Shown here: positions 1-11,424 of the stretch, piece by piece | How the letters are laid out: each line of letters begins with the position of its first letter | How positions within the stretch are numbered: the stretch's first letter is position 1 | Origin: Limnanthes douglasii subsp. nivea | Lineage: Eukaryota; Streptophyta; Magnoliopsida; Brassicales; Limnanthaceae | Reading direction: 5' to 3' | DNA length: 64,000 nt | Assembly: GCA_036936605.1 (NCBI GenBank) | Contig: JAUPFV010000003.1 | Coordinates: forward strand, 82,754,273 to 82,818,272 | Made by a program: the position numbers and the translations under genes | Notes under the pieces: generated by a model | What the model was told of the DNA's origin: nothing | What the model saw: only the letters and a program-made list of their open reading frames with translations | The model's database searches: none

Positions 1-2874
1 AGGGGATTCTTGTGTTGCAGCCACAGGTGTTGTTCGGTAGGCCCACAAGACTTCTTGTAGATAACTAGGCCACTTCCCAGCAGCCCCTTCTAAATTTTTC
101 TTTAAACCGGACAGTATCGTTCTATTAGCCACTTCAACTTGCCCATTGGCTTGAGGGTGGAAAGGTGAAGAAAAGCAGTGCTGAATACCTCTTGAGGCAC
201 AGAAGCTCTCCATCTCTTTATTATCAAACTGTGGTCCATTGTCTGTTGTTATTTTCTGGGGGACACCAAATCTGCAACATATGTTGGACATAATGAATTT
301 TATGACAGCTTTCGAGGTTGTCCCTGCCAAGGGAGCTGCTTCTACCCACTTTGAGAAGTAGTCAATGACCACAATTATAGTTTTACGCCCTCCGGACGCC
401 ACAGGGAGAGGCCCAACTAAGTCCAATCCCCATCGAGCAAAAGGGATGGGCTCAGAAATCGACTTTAAAGGAATGGCTGGTACATGAATTTCATTGCTGT
501 ACCTCTGGCACGGGTCACACCTCCTTACCAGCTCCTTAGCATCTTTCATTATTGATGGCCAATAATATCCGGAGAGAAGCACTCTTCTTGTTAAAGCTTT
601 AAATCCACAATGGGCTGATCCCTCACCATCATGCAATTCGGAGAGAACCATTTGTGACTCATGATCCCCTAAACAGTGTAAGAGAGGTTTGCTATAGGAC
701 TTTTTGTACAAGACTTCTCTAATCATAATGAAACCACGAGCCCTGTGTTTCAACGTTCTGGCTTGTGATTTATCCAAGGGCACGATGCCATCGGACAGAT
801 ATTGCATAAGAGGAGACCTCCAGTCTTGAGGCCGGTTTACTTGTATTTCAAAGACTTCCTCTTTTTCACCTTCATCAAGTTGAATAGAAGGGCTTTCAAG
901 CACATGGATCCATGGATAGGACTCCGTATATGCTATCGTTGCCAATGAGTTTGCTAGCTCATTCTCTGTCCGGGGAATGTACTCATAGACAACAACTTTA
1001 AACTTTGACGCTTCATTTTTAAGGAGGAGCAAGTATTTGATCAATTGCTCCTTTCTAGCCTCTGACAGGCCTAGAGCATGGTGGACAAGCAATTGGGAGT
1101 CACTTAGTAGCTTGACCCTTTTTGCTCCACAGATGTATGCCAATTTTAACCTAGCTATAGCTGCTTCGTATTCGGACTCATTATTGGATGCCCTGAAAGC
1201 AAAACAAATAGCTTGGAACATGTTGTCCCCATAGGGGGAAGTGAGATATATTCCTGCCCCAGATCCCATGGTACTGGATCCTCCGTCTGTTCGGACAATC
1301 CACACTTTTTTGTCTTTTGAATCAGCAGGTTGTTCTGAATCCCTATCAGAATGGAATTCGACCAGAAAATCAGCCACAGCTTGAGCTTTTACTGCTGTCC
1401 GAGGAGCAAAGTCTATGTCGAAGTCCCCCAACTCTACTGACCACTTCGTCATTCTGCTTGAAATGTCTGCTTTTTGAAGGACATTCTTTAAAGGGAAAGA
1501 CGTCCGGACAACGATAGGATGAGCCTGAAAGTAAGGCCTCATTTTTCTTGCAGCTATCACCAAGGCCAAAGCTAGTTTTTCAAGTTTCAAGTAACGCCTC
1601 TCAGCATCAATCAAGCTTTTGCTGATGTAGTACACTGGGTGAGGATACCCATCAACCTCCCTTACTAACACAGCACTGATGGCACAACTTGAAACAGCCA
1701 GATATACAAAGAGAGTCTCCCCATCGATTGGTTTGAACAAAGTCTTGGGAGAGGACAGATGCTTCTTGATTTCATTGAATGCCTCATCACACTGTGGTGT
1801 CCATTCAAACCCCTTTGCACCCTTCAGGGTTTGAAAGAATGGAGCACATCTGTCTGAAGACCTGGAGATGAATCTGTTCAAGGCTGCCAACCTCCCCGTT
1901 AATCGCTGTACTTCTTTAATATTTCGAGGAGGCTCCATTTGGAACAAAGCATTGAGTTGGTCCGGGTCGGGCTGTATTCCATGCTCACTTATGATATACC
2001 ATAAGAACTTCCCGGACTGCACTCCGAACACACACTTTTCAGGGTTTAATTTTAAATTCACTTTGGCCAAGTTGGCAAAAGTCTCTTGGAGGTCGGACAA
2101 GTGCAACTGCTCATCCACGCTTTTCACCATCATATCGTCAATGTAAACCTCCATATTTCTTCTAATTTGATCAGCAAATGCCTTATTGACTAACCTTTGA
2201 TAAGTAGCCCCAGCATTTTTCAAACCAAAGGGCATCACCTTGTAGCAGTGTAAACCTCTATCAGTGACAAAAGTGGTATGCTCTTGATCTTTTGGATCCA
2301 CTTGGATCTGATTGTACCCGGAGAATGCATCCATGAAGGAGAGTAGCTTGTTCCCAGAAGTAGAGTCTACTAACTGATCTATCCGGGGAACCGGATACAA
2401 GTCTTTTGGGCAAGCTCGATTGAGGTCTGTGAAGTCAATGCACATGCGCCATTTACCATTCTTCTTTTTTACCAAGACAGGATTGGCAGTCCACAAAAGG
2501 TACTGAGATTCTTTAATGTGCCCCATCTTTGTGAGTCTGTCAACCTCTTGTATAATGACATCAGCCTTTTCTTTTGAGAAAGCTCTCCTCTTTTGTACCA
2601 CTGGTGCCACGTCTCTCCGGACAGATAGGTGATGGGAAATCACCTCTGATGGAACTCCAGTAACATCAGTGTTGCACCAAGCAAAAACATGCTGATGGTC
2701 TTTTAAGAATTTCAATATCTCTTCTTTCAACATTGGTGGCATTCTGGACCCTATCTTGACATTTTTTCCCTCTTCCAAGCAGTGTGTTTCAACCTCCTCA
2801 ATTGGAATCAACACTCCGGGGGTCTCTCTGGGGTCATCAATTTCACCCTCACCCCCAGAAAGGCCCTCAAACTG
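1..2874 (-). CDS. pol of gypsy element 1: RT, RNase H, archaeal-type RNase H, integrase (partial)
   Basis: The frame continues directly after TAG 2875-2877 and I saw no stop down to position 1. RT has the MPFGLKNAGATYQRL block and the YIDDMMV catalytic box near 2126-2146. RNase H follows around 1880-1400. The second RNase H lies about 1330-930, with acidic residues in TDGGS, NESEYEA and SDSQL. Integrase has an HHCC zinc region (about 640-480, CDPCQRY), then the catalytic Asp in VIDYFSKW (about 365), the second Asp in TTDNGPQFDNKEM (about 240) and the Glu in HPQANGQVEVANRT (about 140). These enzymes copy the element's RNA to DNA and insert it in the nucleus. The C-terminus is outside the window. 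Confidence 0.9.
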
Positions 2875-2880
2875 CTATTG
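2866..2880 (-). promoter_or_regulatory. in-frame TAG with readthrough-like context between protease and RT
   Basis: The codons on the minus strand are CAA TAG CAG TTT GAG, and the downstream pol frame is the same frame. Element 2 has GAA TAG CAG TCA GAG at the same junction. UAG followed by CAR YYA is the known tobacco-mosaic-type leaky stop context. Element 2 fits it exactly and element 1 misses only the last base. I infer programmed stop suppression that sets the Gag to Gag-Pol ratio. Confidence 0.55.
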
Positions 2881-5206
2881 GTCATTTATACGGACTGCCC
2901 CCAGCGTTCGTGGAGCCAAGGCAGTGGCATAGCATTCTCTTGCAACTTTTTGGCTGCTCCGGACAACCCCAACCTGCCCCTGAACAACATATTTTAGACA
3001 CTGATGGACTGTCGAAGCCACTGCATGCATCCTAGATAGCCAAGATCTCCCTAGAATAGCATTGTAGCAAGTGGGACAATCCACCACAATGAAGAGTATT
3101 CTGACCGTTTTCTTGAAAGGGCCCATGCCCAACAACACTTCTTCTTCAAACTCTCCGATTACATCGGCTGAGCTGCCCGTGAAGCCCATGATCGACCTGT
3201 CCGACTTTTGAATCACAGCTGGATTTTTCATTTTCTTGTAAGTGTCTAGGAAAAGGATATTGGCAGAACTCTCAGTATCTACCAGAATTCGCCTTATCTC
3301 ATTGCCCCCTATAGATGCTCCTATAAAAATAGCATCCTCATGAGGGCCAGCAATGTCTCTCAAATCATCCCCATCAAAGACAATGAATGGGAATAAACTT
3401 GACGATTGATAAGAGGTCACGCCCCCTTCTAGCTGGGAAGCCAAATTATGAACATGCCTTTTTCTTGATGAAGTGGTAGGAGCCGTTACAGTGTCCCCTC
3501 CGAAAATTGTCAGTGACTCAAAGAATTTAATGAGCCCGGAGACCGATCTAGAACGCTCCTCTATAGCTCCCACTCTGTTCCTTGTTGGATCAGGATCCAA
3601 GTATTCAGATTCCACATCAAACCTTTCAATTATTACCATAGCCCCCTCCGGGGCAGCATTAACCGGACCAGCCCGGTGAGTGTTGTCAGGCCTGTTGCCT
3701 CCTCTCCTTTTAACGTATGCACCCAATTTTCCCCTTTCGATCAAGTTTTGAACCTCTTGTTTCAATGCTATGCAATCATCAGTAGTATGGCCAATATCAT
3801 TGTGGTATTGGCAAAAAGAATTGTTTCGATGTTCTCTGGGAGACTGCAGGGTTGCTGGTCTCCGGTAATGTACTTCATCTTTTGTTTTATCGAAAATGGT
3901 TGCCACACTTTCTTTGAGTTCTGCAAACCACTCCGGTTGGACCCATGGCCCCCTTTTGTTTCTAGATTGTTGGCTTTGTGCAGGAGCAGCTGGTTGAGAC
4001 TGAGCTTTTCCCCTTCCATGCCCCTGTCCGGTTTCTCTTGCTTTATTCCCGGACTGGTTTTGATTTGGAGTTGGTGCCACCGGGGTGGATCTCACCTGTC
4101 TGTGCACCCTGGTCTTCTTTGTTTCATCAACATTTATTTGTTTGCCAACTTGGTTTAGCAATCCTCCCCAGGTCATGGCCTTCTTCCTGGTCACCGAATC
4201 GGCCAGGTTGCCTGGGTTCAAACCTTGTCTCAGGGATGCTATTGCCACCTGTTCAAAGCAATCAGCCAACCCGTTTTTTGTGTTTACAAAGCGACTTATG
4301 TAATCCTTTAACGATTCGTTTGGTTTTTGGGCACAATGGATTATGGTATCTCCATTACCCTTTAGCTCCTTACTCCCCACAAATTGCCTTCGAAAGGCCA
4401 CCCAAAAAGTATCAAAGTCTCTGATACAACCCTGAGGCAGGCTGTTGTACCACTTCAGAGCACTCCCCGTGAAGGATTAGGAGAATGCCCTACAGAGTAG
4501 TTTATCATCATCATCAAAGTTCATCATGAAGTTCTTGAATTTCTCCAGATGATTGTCCGGATCAGTACTGCCATCGTACTTCTCCATCTTGGTGCTGTCA
4601 AACCTCTTGGGGAGGTTTCCGGACAGTATTTTAGAGGACAATGGTGATTGCCTCCAATTTCTCCCACGACTGAACGCAGTATCCTCATTAGGAGTTGCAA
4701 AGATACCTGGCTCATCATGGAAGGCAAAAGGATCCATCAGCATCCGGTCTACATGCCTCCGGTTGTGAGATGACCCTTTTCCAATATGCCTCTTCATTCT
4801 TCCATGGTGATCTCTTTTTCTGGAATACTTCTTAGCTTGTTTTTGCTTTTTCCTGGTTCGTCCCTCATCACTGCTAGAGGACAAGGATTTTTCATTTCCC
4901 TCACTGTCCGAAGAGCTGTCCGAAGATTCTGAACTTGAATCAGAACTCTCCACAGGCTTGGACCGGTGAGACTTTTTAGAACTGGCATGTGTCTTTTTAG
5001 TGCTCACATGAGTTTTGGAAACCTCATGCTCTCTTGGGTTATCGGTGTGGTGAGCAGCTGATGCTTTGGATTTCTGTTTCACGCACATCTTGGCCTTTTC
5101 AGCCCTCAAGTTTTAACATGTCGCGCTCTTGGACAATACATTCATCGTTCTCTTCCACCACTTCGAGCAAAGCTGGTGGAAGCTCTGGATTATCCGGATT
5201 CATTCG
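2875..5206 (-). pseudogene. gag-protease polyprotein of gypsy element 1 (broken)
   Basis: The likely start is the ATG at 5206-5204; an ATG further in at about 5089 would miss the N-terminal part. A one-base indel near 5105-5115 shifts the frame. A Ser/Lys-rich stretch follows, then the capsid-like segment KMEKYDGSTDPDNHLEKFKN. A TAA at 4477-4479 stands where element 2 has Gln (FSQTF), so it is probably a CAA-to-TAA nonsense mutation. The frame reopens to 2875 and includes a zinc-knuckle-like CQYHNDIGHTTDDC. The retroviral-type protease site reads VDTESSANILF: Asp-Thr-Glu replaces the expected Asp-Thr-Gly, which should inactivate the enzyme. The frame ends at TAG 2875-2877, which looks programmed rather than decayed. 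Confidence 0.85.
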
Positions 5207-5255
5207 GACAGAATTTCTTTACTTGGTTTCGAATACTTGATTCAGGCACCGTCGC

Positions 5256-5273
5256 CTCCCACTGTGGTCGCCA
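5256..5273 (-). other. putative primer-binding site of gypsy element 1
   Basis: The minus strand reads TGGCGACCACAGTGGGAG six bases inside the 5' LTR border. Position and the TGGCG start suit a tRNA-derived primer site. I could not assign the tRNA. Confidence 0.45.
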
Positions 5274-5279
5274 ATTTGG

Positions 5280-5745
5280 TGTGGATAAAAGTAGCCTGAG
5301 GGTAGGCTGGTAATTTCAAGTGGAGTTTCAAAACGGAGTAAGGGTGTTTCAGGATGGTGTGAAGGTGTTTCAAGGTATTTCAAGGTGGAGAGAGAATTGA
5401 GCAGCTTGGCAGCAGTAAATTTTGTTACCCATAGTTAATGCTGGTGGTTGGGTATTTATAGTGTGATATTTGGGCCCTTATGGGCTTTCGGGTTATGTTT
5501 AATTGACCCGGGTCATGTTTAAAGACCCATGAGTTTTAAGCAGATGGGCAGGTAGCTTAGTCAGATAGTGTTTAGGTTTTTTAGTACTTTAGTCATAGTT
5601 CGAACTGCCTTAGGCTTGCAGTGTTCGAAGTCATCTGTCCGGTTCAAAAGTCCTGTCCGAATTAAGTTCTTGGAGCCTGTCCGGTTTACGGAGAGATTTA
5701 CTTTGGGCTGCCCTCCCGGGGAGCACTTCGAATTCGGACTCATCA
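5280..5745 (-). repeat. 5' LTR of gypsy element 1
   Basis: On the minus strand it starts TGATGAGTCCGAATTC at 5745 and ends CTTTTATCCACA at 5280, so it is bounded by TG and CA (466 bp). It lies directly upstream of the primer-binding region and gag. Copia coding sequence abuts position 5746, which fixes the outer border. The matching 3' LTR is outside the window. Confidence 0.75.
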
Positions 5746-8316
5746 AACCTAGTTTAAAACATTTACATGTTTAGGGATGTCCAGCTCAAGCGAAGCCTTA
5801 TAGGCCGAATGAAAAGAAATTGGACTCCAAAACGGTTAGTAGTTATTTCATCGGATATCCCGAGCACAGTAGGGGTTTTAAGTTTTATGATCCTTCCACA
5901 AAGAATATATTTGAGACGGGTACAACAAAATTCTTTGAGGATATAGAGTTTGGGGGGAAGAATTTAGTAACAAAGATTCATTTTGAGGAAGAATCAGTAG
6001 AGATTCATGTAGGTTCTAACAATGATACTATAGTGTCAGATGATGATATGGTAATTATAAGGCCAATCATCACTTCAGATTTGTTAGAACATATAGATAC
6101 TCAAGATGATGTTAATATTCCTCCTATGGATGTTGTTCCAATGGAGAAAAATGAAGTTGTTCAAGAAGAACAAACTCTACCTCCTCAAGAAGTTCAAGTG
6201 CAAAATGAAGAAATTATGCCTTTGCGTAGATCTACTAGAGAAAGAAAGAGCGCTATATCTTCAGACTATATAGTGTATCTTCAAGAACATGAAGAATTTT
6301 ATGTTTCAACAGAAAATGATCTTTTAAGTGTTCGTGAAGGCATGAAAAGTTCTTATTCTCACTTATGGATTAAAGCAATGAACGAAGAGTTTAAATCAAT
6401 GCAAGATAACGCGGTATGGGAGCTTGTTCCATTACCTGAAGGAAAGAAGCTGATTGGTTGTAAATGGATTTTTAAAACCAAACGGGATTTTAAGGGTAAT
6501 GTGGAGAGGCATAAAACGCGACTTTTAGCTAAGGGTTTTACTCAACGTGAAGGGATTGACTTTAAAGAAACCTTCTCTCCAGTTTCTTCGAAGGATTCTT
6601 TTCGGACAATCATGGAATTAGTTGCACATTTCGACCTTGAGCTCCATCAAATGGATGTAAAGACCGCTTTTCTTAATGGAGACATTGAGGAAACGATCTA
6701 TATGTTATAACCTGAAAACTTTATCTCCGGTGATCCAAAGTCGACGGTATACAAACTGAAGAAATCTATTTATGGTCTCAAGAAAGCGTCTCGACAGTGG
6801 TATCACAAATTCCTTGAAGTTATTGTCTCATTTGGTTTCGAGATAAATTCAGTGGAGGATTGTGTGTATCAAAAGTTCAGTGGGAGTAAATTCATATTTC
6901 TAGTGATGTATGTTGATGACATATTATTGGACACGAACGATAAAGAATTGTTACATAAGACCAAGAAATTTCTTTCGGACAAATTCGATATGAAAGATCT
7001 TGGTGATGCATCATTTGTGTTAGGAATTCAAATTCATAGGAATCGATCCCATTGAATTTTGAGTTTATCACAAAAGGCGTATATTGAGAGTATGTTACAA
7101 CGTTACGGGATGGCTAACAGCAAAGGAAAGGAAACCCCTATATCAAAAGGTGAAAAATTTAGCCTTAAGCAATGCCCAAAGACAAAACTTGAGATTGAGG
7201 AAATGCAAAAGGTTCCATATGCTTCGGTTGTTGGAAGTCTGATGTATGCTCAAGTTTGTACACGGCCATATATTGCTTTTGTGGTGGGTGTGTTAAGGAG
7301 ATACGTAAGTAATCCGGGGATGGAACACTGGAAAGCAGTCAAAAGAGTTCTCCGGTATTTGCAACAAACAAAACATCACAGGTTAACATATAAGAAGTCG
7401 GATAAACTGGAGGTTATAGGATATTCCGACTCGGATTTCGCTGGATGTGAGGATTCTCGTCGTTCAACCTCAGGCATTATATTCCTTTTAGCGGGAGGTG
7501 CAATATCATAGAAAAGTGTTAAACAAACACTCATTGCATCTTCCACTATGGCTGCAGAATTTGTTGTTTGTTTCGAGGCATCCAATCAGGCGCTTTGGCT
7601 GCGAAATTTTGTCACGGGACTGCGAATCATAGAGGGGATAGAATGATCCCTTAGATTATATTGTGACAATAACCCTGCAGTTCAGTATTCAAATAGTAAC
7701 AGGAGCTCGGTTAAGTTCAAACATGTAGATATCAAGATCCTGTCTGTTAAAGAGAGAGTACAGAGTGGTCAAATCAGTGTGGAGCACATAAGGACAAACT
7801 TGATGTTAGCAGATCCTCTTACGAAGGCATTAGTACCTAAAGTTTGTATTGAACACACCATTAACATGGGTGTTGGTACTTAGAGGATTGTTAGTTTCAG
7901 TGGGAGTTTGTATTAAGCTATTAAATTTGTTTGTATTATGATATTCGCGAACTTAAGGTCATTAATGCAAATATATTTATATATAAGTTTTCAGTGTGCT
8001 CTTATCTTTGATTATTCATATTCTGCTGTAAGTAGACCTCCAATTAAGTGGGACTAGTTAAGAATAGATATGTAAGATTACATTTCATATTATTCTTATG
8101 CTATGCACCATGATAGATCCATGTAGTTGATTGTTGCGATATCGTGATTACTGATGCATCTATTTGCGGCTTGAAATGCATTGATGATGACTTTAGTCCT
8201 ATGTCGTTAATGGTCATTTACGGGATTGTTAAGTTTATCCATGTGACGATAGAAATTAAGAACGTTCATTAAGTGGATGCATCCTATAGTAGCATATGAT
8301 GATCCAAGTGGGAGAT
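5746..8316 (+). pseudogene. Ty1/copia pol remnant: integrase tail, RT, RNase H (copia 1)
   Basis: The fragment opens inside the integrase C-terminal region (KPSLKHLHV, then GYPEHSRGFKFYDPS) and passes through an acidic linker into RT. RT blocks seen are CKWIFKTKRDFKGNVERHKT, HQMDVKTAFLNGDIEE and MYVDDILL. RNase H blocks are DSDFAGCEDSRRSTSG and VKERVQSGQISVEHIRTNLM. At least four lesions are visible: TAG at about 5772 in place of Trp, TAA at 6708, TGA near 7053 and TAG at 7509. The 5' part (gag, protease, most of integrase) is missing because gypsy element 1 is inserted at 5745. Copia RNase H ends with MLADPLTKALVPK, followed by a spacer, polypurine tract and LTR. Confidence 0.9.
8304..8316 (+). 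other. polypurine tract of copia 1
   Basis: CCAAGTGGGAGAT lies directly before TGTTGGAATTTC. This is the usual polypurine tract plus LTR start of plant copia elements, where plus-strand DNA synthesis is primed. Confidence 0.7.
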
Positions 8317-8890
8317 TGTTGGAATTTCTCCATTAAGTTGGACCGTCATATGTTTTATCGATGTATCGAACTATCGTTAATATTAGTCTAATAAAAGTAA
8401 TCATAAAGAAAAGAACGGACTATTAGATAAAATATGTATCATGGAGGTAATTGTATAGATACCAGGTTTAATTCTGAATACTGTGAAGGATTGGATTCAG
8501 AAATAAACAACTTAAGCAAAACGTAAAGTTTTGGGGTTATTTTGTAAAATAAAATAATATCGGGTTATGGTCCCTAAGAGTGGCAATTTAATAAAGACTG
8601 GTCTTCATTAAGTAACTGTCTGGAAGTTAGAGACAGTTAAAAGAGAAGAACCGTTTTCTCACTTCAGTTCTATATAAGAATGAGTTCCTCATTCTTAAAA
8701 GACACGAGATCAAATACAGAGAGAAAAATACATTCTTAAAAGACACGAGATCAAATACAGAGAGAAAAGTGCCTTTAAGAAATACATAGAGTTTTGAAGA
8801 CAGATGTTGAAAAAACAAATTAGTAAAAGCATTAATTATGTCATATTTAACCGTGACATTGGTCACAAAGTGAACAAATTCATGCACCAT
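8317..8890 (+). repeat. 3' LTR of copia 1 (3' border uncertain)
   Basis: It begins TGTTGGAATTTC after the polypurine tract. A TATA-like TATATAAG at about 8671 would place the transcript start near 8700, followed by a 38-bp duplication. I could not find the terminal CA, so the end is an estimate. Confidence 0.6.
8690..8768 (+). repeat. tandem duplication of 38 bp (period 41) in the copia LTR
   Basis: Two identical copies begin CATTCTTAAAAGACACGAGA (8690-8727 and 8731-8768), separated by ATA. They lie just downstream of the LTR TATA box, so they would fall in the start of the transcript. Confidence 0.85.
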
Positions 8891-9112
8891 TTCAAAATTC
8901 TTAAAAGAATGTAGAATAATTATTCAGTATAAATTTTGGGGTTGCCTTACATGAACGACATATATAAGAGATGAAATCGTACATTAAAAAATATAGTAAG
9001 AAGCATAATTAGTCGTTCAAATTTATCTATATCACTTTAGAAGAAATTAAATATGCATAATATCTTATTCATAGAGTTCAAAAGAAAGTGACTACCAGAA
9101 CAGTAGATGAGC
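8891..9112. other. unassigned AT-rich stretch between copia remnants
   Basis: I see no coding pattern. It may be the end of the copia 1 LTR or internal sequence of copia 2. Confidence 0.4.
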
Positions 9113-10430
9113 TAAACCTAGTTTAAACCAATTATATGTTTGGGAATGTTTAGTTCAAGCGAAGCCTTATAGACCAAACAAAAATAAATTTGAATCGTAA
9201 ATGGTTGATAATTATTTTATTAGATATTACAATAATTCAAGGTGATTTAAGTTTTAGGATCCTTCCAACATAAATATGTTGGAGCGGAAACTAAAACATT
9301 ATTTGAGAAAATTAAGTTTGAACGGAATATTCAATTACAAACTTCAATTTGATGTAGAATCATTAGCGATCCATAAAAGATCTAATGATATTCATGTGGT
9401 CTTAAAAGGATTTAGTATTAATTGTAATCATCGTCGACTCATTGAGATTGTTTATGATGAATAAGCAAAAGTGACTCAATTAGACTAAAATAAAATTATT
9501 CAGGTTGGGAAAACTCTACCTACTTAAAAATATATATTGAAGTAATTATATATTTGCAAATACCCAGTAGAGAAAAATGTTTATTTAAACTTTTATGAAG
9601 CCATAAAAGTAATATATTCATAATTATCGAATGATATAATGAATGAATCAAAAACGATATCAATCCACGAAAACGTAATGATGAAGCTTGTCTCATTACC
9701 TAAAGGAAATAATGTGATTGGCTGAAAATGATTTTTTAAACCAAACGAGATTGTAAAGTAATGTGGATGTAGGCTTAAATCATAATATAATCCTTCGACT
9801 ATCACGTTTTCTTTCATTTAGTCCATCGACTAAAAAATCATCATTCAAAATCCATAAGTTTAGTCCTCGCGTGTGATCTCTTTCCTAGTTCATTCATGTG
9901 TCCCTATAGTTAAATGGTACGAGTCTCACAAATAGTCCCTTGAATTATAATTCCATATTTACCCTTTAATCTTTCGCCAACAATATTTTCCCTGATAAAG
10001 GATTGTGTATGAAAAGTTTAGTGTGAGTAAGTTTATAATTTTATTGTTTTAATGATGTCATATTATTGGTCATTAACGATAAAGATCAAGAATTTGTTTC
10101 AGGGAAATTTGATTTGAAATATCTTAGCAATGCATCTTTCGTTTTAAGGCCTGAGTTGATATAAAAAAAATTATTTACCAAAAAAAATTATACTAAAAGC
10201 ATACTACATCGTTACAAAATAGATATCAACAAACCAAAGGATACCATTTTTATAATAAGAGACAAGTTTAGTCTCAATCAATCTCCAAAGACTGAACATT
10301 ATTATTGATGTTGGGCTATTGGGTAGATACGTAAGTAGCACGAGGATGGAACGTTACAAAATAGTCTAATGAGATCTCTGGTATTTATAATAAATAAAAA
10401 TTCACATGTTGACATATACATGACTCAAAC
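9113..10430 (+). pseudogene. heavily decayed copia pol remnant (copia 2)
   Basis: It starts with the same integrase-tail module as copia 1 (AAACCTAGTTTAAACC, then TCAAGCGAAGCCTTATAGAC). Further matches to copia 1 in the same order are the RT start near 9690-9770 (codons for LPKGNNVIG), the RT/RNase H spacer near 9998-10150, and the RNase H approach near 10310-10430 (GGTAGATACGTAAGTAG). Stops and frameshifts are everywhere. The piece about 9775-9990 does not match copia 1 and may be a later insertion. It is a related but much older or faster-decayed copy lying next to copia 1. Confidence 0.75.
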
Positions 10431-10542
10431 AACTATGAGTTACGACTTAAGATAACTAAACAATGACAACTTAGCACTTAATAAAATGTAATAATGATAA
10501 CTTAATAAAAATTACACCCATTACTTATTTGTCAGGCCAATT

Positions 10543-10963
10543 TCATTTCATCAGCTTCATTTCTTCCTTCACAGTCATATAGTTCGACTGGGCCTCCATC
10601 TCGGCTTCCTCTCTCTTAGTTAGCTTTTGGACATGTACAGATCCAGCTGGTCCTCCGTTAAAACTGTCATAGACCAAGCTAGTTATACAATTGAAATGCA
10701 ATTTGATGTTCCTCTCTGTTAAGGTTGAAAACAAACTTGACCCATTGTTTCATTAGATACGTCCACTTAGCTTTAACTTTTTCCAAGCATCTTAAAATTT
10801 TAGGTGACTCGACGCGTTCTCTACCATATCAGTAGTACAATTGGCATACCACTACCTCCCAATAGGGTTCACCCTATTTTTAGCTATAGGTTTTCGCGAC
10901 TTCTACGAAAGCTTTTTTCAAATATTCATCTTCTATAACAGTTCCCATAGACATTTTTCTATT
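10543..10963 (-). pseudogene. degraded ORF resembling transposon-associated trihelix/NAM-associated proteins
   Basis: Reading on the minus strand from about 10955, short coding patches appear: IEDEYLKKAFVEVAK, KVKAKWTYLMKQW, and an acidic-basic end EEAEMEAQSNYMTVKEEM. The order (acidic W-rich DNA-binding-like start, then a Met/Glu/Lys-rich helical end) resembles plant proteins that accompany PIF/Harbinger transposons. Several stops interrupt it. Homology is judged by eye only. Confidence 0.3.
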
Positions 10964-11424
10964 TTTTGTGTGATTTTTCAATGTTAAGTTCTTACAATAG
11001 TAAAATTTCTATTTATTATGTTTTTATTCAAGGATAACCTAATCCAATTATGTGTTAGTAGTGGATAATGTAATCCTAACTAATCATCTTGGAACACATA
11101 TCAGATAAGACTATTATGTATCCATAAGTATGTCAGGGTAAACTCATGTGATGTATGAAATTTTGATTTGGGGTCGAGTTCTAACAAATGTGGGTTGAGA
11201 TATAATATTAAAGTTTTTATTGGAAAATTGATTATAAATATATTTTCCATAATATACAGTGAACACCAAGGCATGGGAAACGTAAACATCAAACATAAAA
11301 AAAAATCGTAACTTACAATGAACGTCAAGAAAGGGGAAACGTAAACATCAAGCATAAAAAATAGTCGTAACGTAAACATAAAAAAATAAAAATAAAAATA
11401 GTCTCGATATTTGTTTGTCAGTCT
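10964..11424. other. non-coding AT-rich stretch, possible left end of the old MULE
   Basis: The only structure I see is GGGTTGAG at 11192 followed by TTTTTATTGGAA, which resembles the inverted terminal sequence at 14260-14317. No matching target duplication was found, so the border is tentative. Confidence 0.3.

Larger units (their letters stand above)
1..5745 (-). mobile_element. Ty3/gypsy LTR retrotransposon, Tat lineage (element 1, runs off window)
   Basis: In sense order on the minus strand this element has a 5' LTR (5280-5745), a primer-binding region, gag, aspartic protease, RT, RNase H, a second RNase H of archaeal type, and integrase. The 3' part lies beyond position 1. The second RNase H between the ordinary one and integrase is the hallmark of the plant Tat lineage. 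The element sits inside a copia element: copia coding sequence starts directly at 5746. It is fairly young by appearance. Pol looks open to the window edge, while gag-protease carries one frameshift, one nonsense codon and one altered catalytic residue. The 3' LTR and target duplication cannot be checked here. Confidence 0.9.

Noticed and set aside
3676..4158. 160-codon plus-strand ORF and several other plus ORFs over 1-5100
   Set aside because: They are shadows of the gypsy gag-pol frame on the minus strand.
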